From positions 1 to 64,000 of the forward strand of contig NZ_JAKZKT010000014.1 in NCBI RefSeq assembly GCF_022808645.1: a DNA stretch of 64,000 nucleotides. Direction: 5' to 3'. The notes under the pieces were generated by a model. It did no database searches. It was not told the DNA's origin and saw nothing but the letters and a program-made list of their open reading frames with translations. How positions within the stretch are numbered: the first letter of the stretch is position 1; each line of letters begins with the position of its first letter. Below, piece by piece: positions 45,347-54,851 of the stretch. Both the position numbers and the translations under genes were made by a program. The stretch is from Bacillus litorisediminis. Lineage in GTDB: Bacteria > Bacillota > Bacilli > Bacillales > JC228.

Positions 45347-46273
45347 TTACCTTACATTCACATTCCCTCCTGAGATTACACAGACAATCCGCTTATCTCT
45401 TACTTTCAATTTATCAAACATGGCCGCTGCGGCGGTAACGGCACTGGAAGGCTCAATCAGCTGCTTCATCCGTTCCAGGACAAACGCTTGAGCTTCTTCT
45501 ATTTCTTCTTCCTTAACCAGAACAATATCATCCACGTATTTTTGCACAATTGGAAAGGTCAAATCTCCCGGCTGACTAGTTCTTAAACCATCTGCAATGG
45601 TCGATGTTGCCGGAATGGACGTAATTTTATCATTTTTCAATGAGAGATATGTGTCATTGGCAATTTCGGGTTCAACTCCGATGACTAAAACTCTCGGGTT
45701 TGTTTCCTTAATCGCCGTTAAAATTCCCGAAATCAGCCCTCCTCCCCCGATTGGAACGACTACCATATCTACATTATCCAACTGTTCTAGAATTTCGGCT
45801 CCAATAGTACCCTGTCCTGCGATAATTAAAGGGTCATCATAAGGAGGAACAAATACCCCGTCATTCTCCTCCGCTAACGCTTTGGCGTGAGGAAGACGTT
45901 CGGCGGAAGTCCATCCACACTTTTCAAATTTTCCTCCATATGACTGGATGGCATTTAGTTTTGTATCCTTGGCATCTTCGGGTACAACAATGACCGATGG
46001 CACACCAAGTTTGGAAGCAATATAAGCAACCGCCTGACCATGGTTCCCGCTGGAAGCGGCAGTAATAAAGGTAGCTCCGTTTCGGACGGCATTTTTGACT
46101 TTATTGGTCGCGCCGCGAATTTTAAAGGATCCGGTTTTTTGCAGATGCTCGCTTTTTAAAAACATTTGATTTCCGCATATTTTGGATAGTTGAAAAGAGC
46201 TCAAGATCGGAGTTTGACAGACAACATCCGCTATCTGTTCCCGTGCAGACTGAATATCTTTCATTGTAACCAT
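45347..46273 (-). CDS. Threonine/serine ammonia-lyase (PLP, fold II)
   Basis: A 308-aa PLP enzyme. ATG 46273 has GGGGAGG 9 nt upstream. The PLP lysine lies in KTGSFKIRGA (about 45-54), the phosphate loop in SSGNHGQAVAYIA, the Gly-rich loop is VVPIGGGGLISG and the C-terminal CVISGGNVN. No regulatory ACT domain follows, so it resembles catabolic threonine dehydratase (TdcB-like) or serine racemase rather than biosynthetic IlvA. It turns threonine or serine into 2-oxo acids and ammonia. 2-Oxobutyrate could feed the ilv genes at 59575 onward, but that link is only inference. Confidence 0.82.
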   Translation of the reverse strand: MVTMKDIQSAREQIADVVCQTPILSSFQLSKICGNQMFLKSEHLQKTGSFKIRGATNKVKNAVRNGATFITAASSGNHGQAVAYIASKLGVPSVIVVPEDAKDTKLNAIQSYGGKFEKCGWTSAERLPHAKALAEENDGVFVPPYDDPLIIAGQGTIGAEILEQLDNVDMVVVPIGGGGLISGILTAIKETNPRVLVIGVEPEIANDTYLSLKNDKITSIPATSTIADGLRTSQPGDLTFPIVQKYVDDIVLVKEEEIEEAQAFVLERMKQLIEPSSAVTAAAAMFDKLKVRDKRIVCVISGGNVNVR

Positions 46274-46339
46274 GTAGCAGGTCCTCCCCGTTAATATTAG
46301 TAGAGATCCATATATAATTGAATCCCAAGTTTGTTCCAC

Positions 46340-46466
46340 TTTAAGAAAGTATAAAATTTTAGCAAAGCAGCAAATTCGACGCAGCTAAAATTTTTTGGAA
46401 TAAAGCATCAGTGCGGGCTTGCAATCGCCGGCGCATAGACTAAAGCTAGCCCGGTTTTCTTTATTT
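46340..46466 (+). repeat. Dispersed hairpin repeat, copy A
   Basis: Begins TTTAAGAAAGTATAAAA. Stem arms AAAATTTTAGC (46353-46363) and GCTAAAATTTT (46384-46394) pair perfectly over 11 bp with a 20-nt loop. Downstream are GGGCTTGCAA...CGCC and a closing TTTTCTTTA. The same blocks occur in copy B at 52771-52965 in the same orientation. Lies in the gap before pepV. Confidence 0.8.
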
Positions 46467-46514
46467 AATTTAGAACTGCTTTTTTAATCATTATTCTTCT
46501 TGATGATCGGGGAT

Positions 46515-46541
46515 CCCTTTTTTTAACCCTTAAAAAAAGGG
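46515..46541. terminator. A/T-rich hairpin upstream of pepV
   Basis: CCCTTTTTTTAA (46515-46526) and TTAAAAAAAGGG (46530-46541), a perfect 12-bp stem with a 3-nt loop. It could end transcription through copy A. No gene lies directly before it. Confidence 0.5.
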
Positions 46542-46649
46542 AAGGCAAAGCAATAAGTTTTTAATGGTTCGTTCCCAATAGATATGGCTAAACATCTTTT
46601 CATTTGATAAGCTTACGGTATATAACATACACAAAAAAGGAGACTGGGA

Positions 46650-48065
46650 ATGGCTACCATCAATTGGTTAGATGAAATTCTGAAACGTAAAGATGCGTTG
46701 TTAGAAGACGCATTCTGTCTGCTTTCGATTGAGAGTGTTTTAGATGAGGCTCAGGCCACAAAGGAAGCTCCGCTTGGTCAAGGCGTAAAAGAAGCTTTAG
46801 ACTATATGCTTAACCTTGGTGAAAGAGATGGTTTCAACGTCAAAAATGTTGATCACGTAGCTGGTCATATTGAGTACGGAAGCGGCGAAGAAATAGTTGG
46901 AATTCTTTGTCATGTGGATGTGGTTCCTGCCGGTGAAGGCTGGACAACTCCCCCTTTTTCCCCTGAAATTCGGGATGGGAAGCTGTATGCAAGGGGAGCC
47001 ATAGATGATAAAGGCCCTACAATGGCTGCCTATTACGGTTTAAAGCTAATGAAAGAATTGAATCTTCCTATTAAAAAACGGGTAAGAGTCATTATTGGGA
47101 CAGATGAAGAAAGTAGATGGCGCTGCGTCAAGCGTTATTTTGAGACTGAGGAAATGCCCCAGCTCGGCTTTGCGCCGGACGCTGACTTTCCAATCATTCA
47201 TGCCGAAAAAGGAATTGCCGATTTCTTTTTGGTTCAAAAAGAAACCGAAACCGTAAACGAAGGAATCAAGGTGCTTTCCTTTAAGTCTGGGCAAAGATTG
47301 AATATGGTGCCAGATCATGCCATTGTCCAAATCGAAGCTAGGGAAGAGGCATCTGCCATCCAAGCACAATTTGCAGAATTTTTACAAAAGCATCAGCTAA
47401 AAGGTCATTATTCCTATGAAGACAGCGTAATGATTTTAAAGGTAGAGGGTGAAGCGGCACATGCGATGGAACCGAATAACGGAACAAATGCCGGTCTTTA
47501 TTTAAGTGCTTTTCTGGCAGAGTTAAACCTTGATGCAAAAGCAAAAGCCTATTTCCAATTTATTAAAAACTTCTTATTTCAAGATACAAGAGGACAAGCG
47601 CTTGGACTAAAATATTCGGATGACATTACGGGTGATCTGACGGTAAATGCTGGTGTATTTGAATATAATGATTCCGGTAAAGCACACATTGGCATTAATA
47701 TCCGCTACCCGGTTACGTTTAGCATGGAGCAGCAATTACAGTCCCTTCAAGCTCTTTTAGAAACACATGGGTTTGGATTAGAGGATTTTAATGACTTAAA
47801 ACCGCAACATGTTGAAAAGATGAGCCCGCTGATTCAAATTTTAAAAAAGGTATATGAGGAGCAAACAGGTGAAGAAGCAAAGCTTTTAACGATTGGCGGC
47901 GGTACTTACGCGAGATCCTTAAACACAGGGGTGGCATTCGGTCCGCTCTTTCCAGGCAGACCCGACGTAGCTCATCAAAAGGATGAATATATCGTCGTAG
48001 ATGATATGCTAAAGGCAGCCGCTATTTATGCACAAGCCATTTTTGAGTTAGCCAATAATAATTAA
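46650..48065 (+). CDS. pepV: Dipeptidase PepV
   Basis: A 471-aa M20-family metallopeptidase. Zinc ligands are seen in LCHVDVVPAGEGW (about 88-100) and GAIDDKGP (about 116-123), the catalytic Glu and next ligand in GTDEESRWRC (about 150-159), Asp in FAPDADFPI, and His in the lid/C-terminal part (VAFGPLFPGRPDVAHQKDE). It cleaves dipeptides in the cytosol. AAAAAGGAG precedes the ATG. It is followed 14 bp later by dat; the same pair occurs in other Bacilli as far as I recall (ytjP). Confidence 0.93.
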   Translation: MATINWLDEILKRKDALLEDAFCLLSIESVLDEAQATKEAPLGQGVKEALDYMLNLGERDGFNVKNVDHVAGHIEYGSGEEIVGILCHVDVVPAGEGWTTPPFSPEIRDGKLYARGAIDDKGPTMAAYYGLKLMKELNLPIKKRVRVIIGTDEESRWRCVKRYFETEEMPQLGFAPDADFPIIHAEKGIADFFLVQKETETVNEGIKVLSFKSGQRLNMVPDHAIVQIEAREEASAIQAQFAEFLQKHQLKGHYSYEDSVMILKVEGEAAHAMEPNNGTNAGLYLSAFLAELNLDAKAKAYFQFIKNFLFQDTRGQALGLKYSDDITGDLTVNAGVFEYNDSGKAHIGINIRYPVTFSMEQQLQSLQALLETHGFGLEDFNDLKPQHVEKMSPLIQILKKVYEEQTGEEAKLLTIGGGTYARSLNTGVAFGPLFPGRPDVAHQKDEYIVVDDMLKAAAIYAQAIFELANNN

Positions 48066-48079
48066 CGGGGGATAAAAAG

Positions 48080-48934
48080 ATGGAAAAAGTATTATGGAAC
48101 GGAAAAATTGTTAACAAAGAGGATGTTCGAATCAGTATAGATGATCGCGCCTTTCATTTTGGCGATGGTGTTTATGAAGTGGTTCGGGTTTACGATGGTG
48201 AACTCTACTTAGCAGATGGCCATATGAAACGACTCTATGACAGTGCCCGTAAAATCGGGATTCAGCTTGACATGACTCCAGACGATTTTTTAGCAAGTCT
48301 GGTTGAATTGAGAGAGGCAACAGGATTGATTGACGGCACTATTTATGTTCAAGTATCAAGAGGGGAGTGGCCTCGGAACCATGCTTTCCCAGATCAGTCT
48401 GTAGCCCCTCAAATTGTTGGATTTACGAAGCAAGCAAAAAGACCGCTTGAACAGATGAAGTCAGGTGTAAAAGCCACCATTATTGAGGATACCCGCTGGC
48501 TCCATTGTGATATCAAGAGCATTAGTTTATTAGGAAATGTGTTAGCCAAACAAAAAGCAGTAGAAGCCGGATGCTTTGAATCGATTCAGCACCGTGACGG
48601 TGTTGTGACAGAAGGAAGCTCTACGAACGTATTTATTGTGAAAGATGCAACAGTTTATACGCATCCTGCCAATCATTTGATTTTAAACGGAATTACACGG
48701 CAGCGCATTATTGAATTAGGACGCAAAGAGGGTATTAATATACGGGAAGAGGCTTTTACCACAGATCAGCTCTTACAGGCAGACGAAGTATTTGTTGCAG
48801 GTACAACAGTAGAAATCATGCCGGTCATTCAAGTCGATGATAAAAAGTATTCTGATCAGCCTGGACCTGTTACATTAAAGCTTCAAAGTTTGTTGAATGA
48901 GGATATTTCCCAGCTTGCAAGCGTTAAACATTAA
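48080..48934 (+). CDS. dat: D-amino-acid transaminase
   Basis: A 284-aa class IV aminotransferase. The PLP lysine is Lys146 in CDIKSISLLGNVLAK. RGEWPRNHAFP is the D-amino-acid transaminase mark that distinguishes it from branched-chain enzymes; EGSSTNVFIV is the conserved C-terminal motif. It interconverts D-alanine and D-glutamate with their 2-oxo acids, feeding peptidoglycan. It shares the pepV transcript and ends at a strong terminator. It is a distant homologue of the ilvE product at 59575. Confidence 0.92.
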   Translation: MEKVLWNGKIVNKEDVRISIDDRAFHFGDGVYEVVRVYDGELYLADGHMKRLYDSARKIGIQLDMTPDDFLASLVELREATGLIDGTIYVQVSRGEWPRNHAFPDQSVAPQIVGFTKQAKRPLEQMKSGVKATIIEDTRWLHCDIKSISLLGNVLAKQKAVEAGCFESIQHRDGVVTEGSSTNVFIVKDATVYTHPANHLILNGITRQRIIELGRKEGINIREEAFTTDQLLQADEVFVAGTTVEIMPVIQVDDKKYSDQPGPVTLKLQSLLNEDISQLASVKH

Positions 48935-48936
48935 GG

Positions 48937-48990
48937 AAAAAGAGGTTTTCTCGGGAGGGGGCAGCCCCCAGTAGAGAAAACCTCTTTTTT
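48937..48990 (+). terminator. Strong terminator after dat
   Basis: AAAAAGAGGTTTTCTC (from 48937) pairs with GAGAAAACCTCTTTTT (48974-48989); the loop holds a second GGGGGC/GCCCCC hairpin. Confidence 0.92.
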
Positions 48991-49116
48991 GGTATATTTT
49001 CCAGTGGGAAACAAACTCCAAAATAAAACAGGATTACGCCAAAGACATGATCCTGTTTCGTTAAATATACTTCTTTTCACGTACTTAAGTTTTTGAAACT
49101 TTGCCTCCGCTTTTAC

Positions 49117-50049
49117 TTATTCAAATTGAAACAAATCACTGGATAGGTATCTTTCACCTGTATCAGGTGCGATGGAAATCACAACCTCATCTGGCGTTAA
49201 CGTTCTAGCCACTTCAATAGCCGCATAGCATGATGCTCCAGCAGACGGCCCAACGAGGATCCCTTCCTTTTGAGCCAGATTCCTAGCGATCTTATACGCA
49301 TCCTCGTCTTGAATTTGGTGAATTTGATCATAGACCTTTTGGTTTAATATCGGGGGAATAAACCCTGGACTAGTCCCAACGAGTTTGTGTTTACCGGGTT
49401 TTCCTCCAGATAGTACAGGTGATCCGGCCGGCTCTACCACGTGAACTTTTAAGTCTGGGAAGTGTTCCTTTAAGACTTCGCCAGTTCCAGTAATCGTTCC
49501 GCCTGTTCCAGAAGTTGCGACAAATGCCGCTAAAGGTTTTTCAAGCTGTTTCATTGCTTCAATAATTTCTATAGCAGTTGAATGGCGATGGGCTTCAGGG
49601 TTTGCTTCATTTTCAAACTGCATGGGGATGAAACTGTTAGGAACCTTCTTCGCTAATTCCTCTGCCTTTTTAATAGCTCCAGGCATTTTTTCATCAGAAG
49701 GGGTAAGCACAACTTTTGCACCATAGGCTTTTAATAAATTTATCCGTTCCTTTGTCGCGTTATCAGGCATCACAAGAATCGCATTATAGCCTCTTGCCGC
49801 AGCATTCATCGCTAAGCCGATTCCTGTATTTCCGCTGGTTGGTTCAATAATCGTAGCCCCTTGCTTTAAAAGTCCGGCTTGCTCCGCCTGTATAATCATT
49901 TCAAAGGCCGCCCTGTCTTTTACACTTCGGCTCGGATTAAAGTATTCAAGCTTTACATATACATCGGCTCCATTTGGAGGATTAATTTTATTTAACTTTA
50001 CCAAGGGGGTATCTCCGATTAAATCCGCGATATTTTCCACAATCCTCAT
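49117..50049 (-). CDS. ytkP: Cysteine synthase family protein YtkP
   Basis: A 310-aa fold-II PLP enzyme. The lysine is in PSRSVKDRAAF (about 40-50), the substrate loop TSGNTGIGLA, and the PLP phosphate loop TSGTGGTITGTG. This is the O-acetylserine sulfhydrylase group that makes cysteine from O-acetylserine and sulfide. By position it equals B. subtilis YtkP, a CysK paralogue, so it may not be the main cysteine synthase. Monocistronic, convergent with dat. Confidence 0.9.
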   Translation of the reverse strand: MRIVENIADLIGDTPLVKLNKINPPNGADVYVKLEYFNPSRSVKDRAAFEMIIQAEQAGLLKQGATIIEPTSGNTGIGLAMNAAARGYNAILVMPDNATKERINLLKAYGAKVVLTPSDEKMPGAIKKAEELAKKVPNSFIPMQFENEANPEAHRHSTAIEIIEAMKQLEKPLAAFVATSGTGGTITGTGEVLKEHFPDLKVHVVEPAGSPVLSGGKPGKHKLVGTSPGFIPPILNQKVYDQIHQIQDEDAYKIARNLAQKEGILVGPSAGASCYAAIEVARTLTPDEVVISIAPDTGERYLSSDLFQFE

Positions 50050-50210
50050 GCTGCTTTCATCCTCTCTTTATTCGGTCTAAACTCGACCATCCCTACTTTT
50101 TATCTTACTAATCGAAAGGAATGGAAGCAAATGGTGTACACTATCTTTAGAAAATTGCCTTTTAAACAGTCTTTGCCATTGATAAAATATAAGAACTGGA
50201 AGTGACAAAA

Positions 50211-50762
50211 ATGTCTCATCATTATTTTTTTGCGGTCCCTCTCCCGCCTCAAACCAAAAGAGTGATTAAAGAAACATGTGAGAAAATTTCAGAATTCCTC
50301 CCTTTCCATAAATGGGTTCATGAGGAGGATTATCACATTACATTAGCCTTTTTGGGCGCAGCGGAGCTAACCAAGGTTAAAGAGGCCATTGAAGATATGA
50401 CGTCTCCCTTGCAGCTGATGTCTCCTTTTTCTTTGCAGCTTGATTCTTTTGGTACATTCGGACGATTATCCCACCCGAGAATTTTTTGGGTCGGTGTAGA
50501 AAAAAATGAACTTCTTCATCAAACAAGATCGATTGTGTTTAATAGCTGTACCAAGGTTGGATTCGAATTGGAAACAAGGCCGTTTTCCCCGCATATTACG
50601 GTTGCGAGAAAGTGGAAGGGTGCCGAAAATTTTCATTCACATCTTTTAAAAGAGGTGGAACTGTCCGATAATTTTATTGTAGACCGAGTTGTTTTATATC
50701 AGACTCATTTAGATCGTACACCAAAATACGAAGCAGTAGAGACCATTTTATTGAATCAATAA
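50211..50762 (+). CDS. ytlP: RNA 2',3'-cyclic phosphodiesterase (2H family, ThpR/YtlP)
   Basis: A 183-aa 2H phosphoesterase. Both catalytic HxTx motifs are present: HITL (in DYHITLAFLG, about 43) and HITV (in FSPHITVAR, about 127). It opens 2',3'-cyclic phosphates in RNA; the RNA ligase activity often given in names is reported only in vitro. ATG 50211 is preferred, GTG 50202 being the alternative. Heads a ytlP-ytlQ-ytlR run. Confidence 0.88.
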   Translation: MSHHYFFAVPLPPQTKRVIKETCEKISEFLPFHKWVHEEDYHITLAFLGAAELTKVKEAIEDMTSPLQLMSPFSLQLDSFGTFGRLSHPRIFWVGVEKNELLHQTRSIVFNSCTKVGFELETRPFSPHITVARKWKGAENFHSHLLKEVELSDNFIVDRVVLYQTHLDRTPKYEAVETILLNQ

Positions 50763-50785
50763 AAGATAGTAAAGGGGGAGGACGA

Positions 50786-51745
50786 ATGGCTCAACTTATT
50801 AAGCTTTCTGACTATATTTCTCGATATGAGCAGGATGCATATAGTTATCCCTCCCGTTTTATTCGTTTGAAAAAAAAGCAGTGGGAACGTTTGTTGGACC
50901 GCTGGAAGAATGAGCAGCTGATGCCAAGTTTTTACGAAGCGGAAGCGATTTCTGAAAAGCGGAATACAGCTTCTTTCTTTTCAAAGATATCTTTGAAATT
51001 CAGCAGAAAAAAAACAAAGTTAGATGTCTTGAGATCAGAGGAACTCGAATGGAATCAAAATCATCATGATGAGGAATCGGCTTTGGATCCTTTTAAGAAC
51101 TCATCCATCCAGCAAGCCCGTACGGAAGAAGAACTCAAACAGTATTTTTTAGATCATCTATTTCGGCTTCAAATAAAGTGGGCAAGCTCGACGTTAACAA
51201 GTCAATCGTTCCCGGATCATAAATATTCAACTGATGCCAATTTAAAATATTTGCTTCAGCGTTTTCCTGATCATTGTCTAGTCCTCTATCATCCTATTTT
51301 TCTTTTGAAAAAAGCACCATTTGAAAGTGAAACACTTATAATTACTCCAACTGCTATTTGGTGCATTTCCTTTTTGGAAGAGGAAGAAAATGCTGTTTTT
51401 GTGGGATCAAAAGAGCATTTTTGGGTGAAAAAAGGAGCCGAAAAGGAAAAGAAAATCCTCAATCCGTTAGTTGGACTGGACCGAACAGAGAAGGTGGTAA
51501 AAGAACTTCTGACAAAACAAGGAAGTTTGTTTCCAATCAAAAAAGCAGTTTTATGCCGGAATGGATACCTTGACTATCCATCGGCACCGTTCGGAGTTGA
51601 TTTGATTGAAAAAAGAAACTACCCGGAATGGTTTGAAAAAATGAGAAGTGAAAGAGCCCCGATTAAATCTGAGCAGCTCAAGGCTGCAAAAGTATTGCTG
51701 GATACCGTCCAATCGATTTACTCAAATCGGGTCGAATGGAGTTAA
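50786..51745 (+). CDS. ytlQ: NERD-like nuclease-related protein YtlQ
   Basis: A 319-aa protein with GGGGGAGG upstream. The N-terminal half is rich in Arg/Lys and helical (RFIRLKKKQWERLLDRWKNE); the C-terminal half includes VLYHPIFLLKKAPFESETLI and PTAIWCISFLEEEENAVF, which resemble a diverged NERD core in which the usual D...ExK is only partly visible. Function unknown. It is 23 bp after ytlP and 2 bp before ytlR. B. subtilis has the same gene order. Confidence 0.72.
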   Translation: MAQLIKLSDYISRYEQDAYSYPSRFIRLKKKQWERLLDRWKNEQLMPSFYEAEAISEKRNTASFFSKISLKFSRKKTKLDVLRSEELEWNQNHHDEESALDPFKNSSIQQARTEEELKQYFLDHLFRLQIKWASSTLTSQSFPDHKYSTDANLKYLLQRFPDHCLVLYHPIFLLKKAPFESETLIITPTAIWCISFLEEEENAVFVGSKEHFWVKKGAEKEKKILNPLVGLDRTEKVVKELLTKQGSLFPIKKAVLCRNGYLDYPSAPFGVDLIEKRNYPEWFEKMRSERAPIKSEQLKAAKVLLDTVQSIYSNRVEWS

Positions 51746-51747
51746 AT

Positions 51748-52689
51748 ATGGGGAATTCTTTTGTCTTTATCGTAAATCCAAACGCAAAAAGCGGCCAAAG
51801 CCAATATGTATGGAAACGAGTAGAATCCATTTTGCGGGAAAAAGGGATCGAATATGAAGTTTTTCAAACTGCTGCACCAGAACATGCTAGAAAACTAGTA
51901 AAAACAGTTTTTAAACGCTCGGACTTTAACGGGATTATTGTGGCAGTAGGCGGTGATGGTACGATTCATGAAGTTATAAATGGGATTGAATCCAATCATT
52001 TTCCTGTTACTTGTTTACCGGTTGGAAGCGGCAGTGATTTTGCAAGGGGTTTTCAGATTCCGCGAAAAGGTAAGAATTTTTATGATTGGCTAATCGATTC
52101 CAGATATTCACTAGATACTATTGATTTAGGAATCTTTCAAACTGAAACTAGTGAGGGAAAATTTGTTAATAATATTGGCTGCGGCTTTGATGCTGTTATT
52201 GCCGGCAGTGTGAATGCGTCTCCCATTAAAAAATGGCTTAATAAATGGAAAGTCGGAAAGCTGGTTTATGTTTTCTTTTTGATCAGACATTTATTTTCAT
52301 TTAAGCCGACGAGCGCAGATATACTAGTGGATGGACAAAAAAATATCTTTGAAAACGTTTGGTTTCTCACTATTTCCAATCACCCATATTTTGGCGGCGG
52401 CATGAAGATTTCACCATTTTCTCATCCCGGTGATGGTGTTTTTGAGATCACAGTCGTTCATAATCTTCCGCGCTGGAAATTTTTATTTCTTTTTATTACG
52501 GTTTTTTGGGGCGGGCATACGAAATTAAAAGAAGTCACTTTGCTAAAGGGACAAGAATATGTTATTGAAACAAAGGAACCTCAGCCAATCCATGCCGACG
52601 GGGAGATTGTAGGGGAAGGCTCTTTCCGCGTGCAAATTGAAAAAGCAGGTCTGAACATCGTAAAACCTTTGAAGGAGCCCTTGACTTAA
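51748..52689 (+). CDS. ytlR: Diacylglycerol kinase-family lipid kinase YtlR
   Basis: A 313-aa DAGK-catalytic-domain protein. ATG 51748 has GGAG 6 nt upstream and follows the ytlQ stop by 2 bp; an ATG at 51736 would overlap ytlQ. FVFIVNPNAKSGQS at the N-terminus and the nucleotide loop VGGDGTIHEVINGI (about 65-78) are diagnostic, with LPVGSGSDFARGF after it. It probably phosphorylates a lipid. The main Bacillus DgkB is a separate gene, so the substrate is open. Confidence 0.87.
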   Translation: MGNSFVFIVNPNAKSGQSQYVWKRVESILREKGIEYEVFQTAAPEHARKLVKTVFKRSDFNGIIVAVGGDGTIHEVINGIESNHFPVTCLPVGSGSDFARGFQIPRKGKNFYDWLIDSRYSLDTIDLGIFQTETSEGKFVNNIGCGFDAVIAGSVNASPIKKWLNKWKVGKLVYVFFLIRHLFSFKPTSADILVDGQKNIFENVWFLTISNHPYFGGGMKISPFSHPGDGVFEITVVHNLPRWKFLFLFITVFWGGHTKLKEVTLLKGQEYVIETKEPQPIHADGEIVGEGSFRVQIEKAGLNIVKPLKEPLT

Positions 52690-52770
52690 AAAAGGGAACG
52701 GTTATACAATCAAAAAGACTGTCTTTTTCGATACTGGATGGGTACATAGAAAAAGGCACATATTTTACAC

Positions 52771-52965
52771 GTTTAAGAAAGATAAAATTTTAGCAAAGCA
52801 GTAAATACGACATAGTTAAGATTTTTAGGAATAAAGTAAGAAGGCCAGGATGGCGAGTTCGAGCGATGCATTAGGACGGAGCGCTTCGAGCGTGATAAGT
52901 TGAGGGTTTGCAAGTCGCCTGAGCCAAAAGGGTCGGCGCAAGCCAAGTTTTCTTTAGCTGTTGAA
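52771..52965 (+). repeat. Dispersed hairpin repeat, copy B
   Basis: Starts TTTAAGAAAGATAAAA. Arms AAAATTTTAGC (52784-52794) and GTTAAGATTTT (52815-52825) still pair over 11 positions in RNA through two wobble pairs. Shares GGAATAAAG, GGGTTTGCAA...CGCC and TTTTCTTTA with copy A, but has about 60 extra bases inside. It fills most of the 320-bp gap between ytlR and ytmP. The remaining bases show no gene. Confidence 0.78.
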
Positions 52966-53009
52966 ATTAAAGGTCAGGCAACACCTTTGAATAACGTAGG
53001 TGAACAGAA

Positions 53010-53783
53010 GTGGAACATTTATTTGATCATAATTGGGAAATAGAGCCTGCCGGCGGAGCAACCGGAGAGGCCTTTTTTGCCCACAGCAAGGAGCAAAAGC
53101 TTTTCTTAAAACGAAATTCTTCACCATTTTTAGCGGTTTTATCTGCTGAAGGGATTGTTCCCAAGCTCGTATGGACAAAAAGGCTTGAAAATGGAGATGT
53201 GATAACTGCTCAGCATTGGATCCACGGCCGGGTTTTAGAAGCAGCCGATATGAAAAAAGAAGAAGTCGCTAAGCTTTTGCGCAAGATTCATCAGTCAAAA
53301 GCGCTATTAACGATGCTAAAAAGACTGGGAAAAACACCGCTTAATCCAGAGAAAATGCTGATGGAATTGATCTTAAGGCTAAGCCCAGACCTGCAAGCTT
53401 CCCCGGTCGTTCAGGAATCCTTAGCTTATTTAAAAGCGGAAGTAAAATATATTTCCCATTCCGAATATGTGGTGTGTCACAGTGATGTAAATCATCACAA
53501 TTGGATGCTGTCTGCAGAAAATGAACTATATCTGATAGATTGGGATGGAGCATTAATTGGAGATCCAGCCATCGACTTAGGCTCACTTCTTTATTGGTAT
53601 ATTCCAGAAGCAAAGTGGGGAGAGTGGCTTGAGCAATATGGAATCCCGTTAACAGATCATTTAAAACTTAGAATGAAATGGTATGTAATTGCCCAAACCC
53701 TTCAAACCATTCAATGGTTAAAAAACAAGAAAAATTTAGATGAAGCAGATTACTGGCTTCGATATTTAAATGCTGTTTTGTAA
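53010..53783 (+). CDS. ytmP: Phosphotransferase YtmP (APH/choline-kinase fold)
   Basis: A 257-aa kinase-like protein from GTG 53010 (AGGTGA upstream). FLKRNSSPFLAVLSAEG carries the ATP-binding lysine. The catalytic loop HSDVNHHNWML (about 161-171) and the metal site LIDWDGALIGDPAIDLG (about 178-194) are clear. Such proteins phosphorylate small molecules such as choline, thiamine or aminoglycosides. The true substrate is unknown. It converges with ytzH. Confidence 0.85.
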   Translation: MEHLFDHNWEIEPAGGATGEAFFAHSKEQKLFLKRNSSPFLAVLSAEGIVPKLVWTKRLENGDVITAQHWIHGRVLEAADMKKEEVAKLLRKIHQSKALLTMLKRLGKTPLNPEKMLMELILRLSPDLQASPVVQESLAYLKAEVKYISHSEYVVCHSDVNHHNWMLSAENELYLIDWDGALIGDPAIDLGSLLYWYIPEAKWGEWLEQYGIPLTDHLKLRMKWYVIAQTLQTIQWLKNKKNLDEADYWLRYLNAVL

Positions 53784-53806
53784 GTTTTATTCATTAACCG
53801 GTAATA

Positions 53807-54085
53807 TTAATATAAATCATTTATATCTTCTACCCACTGTGCCAGCTTAGGCTGATAAGTGGTAATGTGGCTTTCAAGATTAGAAGACTGAATTCCTTCC
53901 TGGCTGTAACTATAAATATCTTGCAGCAGAGCCATTACATTGCCATCGAGGTTATGCTGAGCCATTAAAGATTTAACCAAGCGTTCTACCTGTTCACATT
54001 CTGTGACAGACCCGCAGCAATCTTCTGTGTGGTTTGACAATATATCTTTTAGCAAGTTGATTTGATCTAGTCTGTTTAGTGGCAT
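53807..54085 (-). CDS. ytzH: YtzH-like protein
   Basis: A 92-aa acidic, helical protein (NRLDQINLLKDILSNHTEDC, CEQVERLVKSLMAQ). It matches YtzH of Bacillus, always near ytmP and trmB. Cysteine pair CC plus a further Cys in the centre might bind metal, but this is a guess. Divergent from trmB. Confidence 0.78.
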   Translation of the reverse strand: MPLNRLDQINLLKDILSNHTEDCCGSVTECEQVERLVKSLMAQHNLDGNVMALLQDIYSYSQEGIQSSNLESHITTYQPKLAQWVEDINDLY

Positions 54086-54197
54086 ACTAAGGACATTCCT
54101 TCCTTTTAGGATTCACATATAGATTGTGAATTCTTTTTTATTTTATACTTCGGCATAAATTGACAGATGCTTATATAGAAATTAGAGGTGATCGTAT

Positions 54198-54851
54198 ATG
54201 AGAATGAGAAACAAGCCTTGGGCAAAGGAAAAAATGATGGAATATCCTCAATATGTGATTCAAAATCCAGAAAAGCACCGGGGGAAATGGCAAGAGCTTT
54301 TTGCGCAGGAAGCTCCCTTGCATCTTGAGATAGGAACTGGTAAAGGCCGTTTTATTACGGAAATGGCAAAAGCCCATCCGAATATTAATTTTATTGGAAT
54401 TGAGCTTTCAGACAGTGTTCTGGTTACCGCCTTGGACCGTGTAATCGAGGCTGAGCTTACAAATTTGAAGCTTTTAAATGTAAATGCCAAAAATCTGCCT
54501 CAATATTTTGAAGAGGGGGAAGTTGACCGCATTTATTTAAACTTCTCTGATCCTTGGCCAAAAACGCGCCACGAAAAGAGGAGATTAACGTATAAAGATT
54601 TTCTCGCACTTTATGAAGCTATTTTAAAACCGAATGGAGAAATTCATTTCAAAACAGATAACCAAGGTCTTTTTGAGTATTCATTAGTGAGCTTTTCCCA
54701 CTACGGATTACTTTTAAATAATGTGAGCTTGGATCTTCATAATAGTGGCATGGAAGGCAATATTATGACGGAATACGAAGAAAAATTTTCGGGAAAAGGA
54801 AACAGGATTTACCGCTGTGAAGTTCAGTTTCCTAAAAAAGAGCGAGCGTGA
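54198..54851 (+). CDS. trmB: tRNA (guanine-46-N7)-methyltransferase
   Basis: A 217-aa SAM methyltransferase. SAM site [17 protein letters not shown] (about 39-55), then [12 protein letters not shown], and the TrmB signature [20 protein letters not shown] (about 114-133). It makes m7G46 in tRNA. AGAGGTGATC precedes the ATG. Ends in a terminator overlapping the stop. Confidence 0.95.
   Translation: MRMRNKPWAKEKMMEYPQYVIQNPEKHRGKWQELFAQEAPLHLEIGTGKGRFITEMAKAHPNINFIGIELSDSVLVTALDRVIEAELTNLKLLNVNAKNLPQYFEEGEVDRIYLNFSDPWPKTRHEKRRLTYKDFLALYEAILKPNGEIHFKTDNQGLFEYSLVSFSHYGLLLNNVSLDLHNSGMEGNIMTEYEEKFSGKGNRIYRCEVQFPKKERA

Noticed and set aside
45347-46273. Biosynthetic threonine deaminase IlvA
   Set aside because: The C-terminal regulatory domain of IlvA is absent and the gene is not with the ilv run; a catabolic dehydratase or serine racemase fits better.
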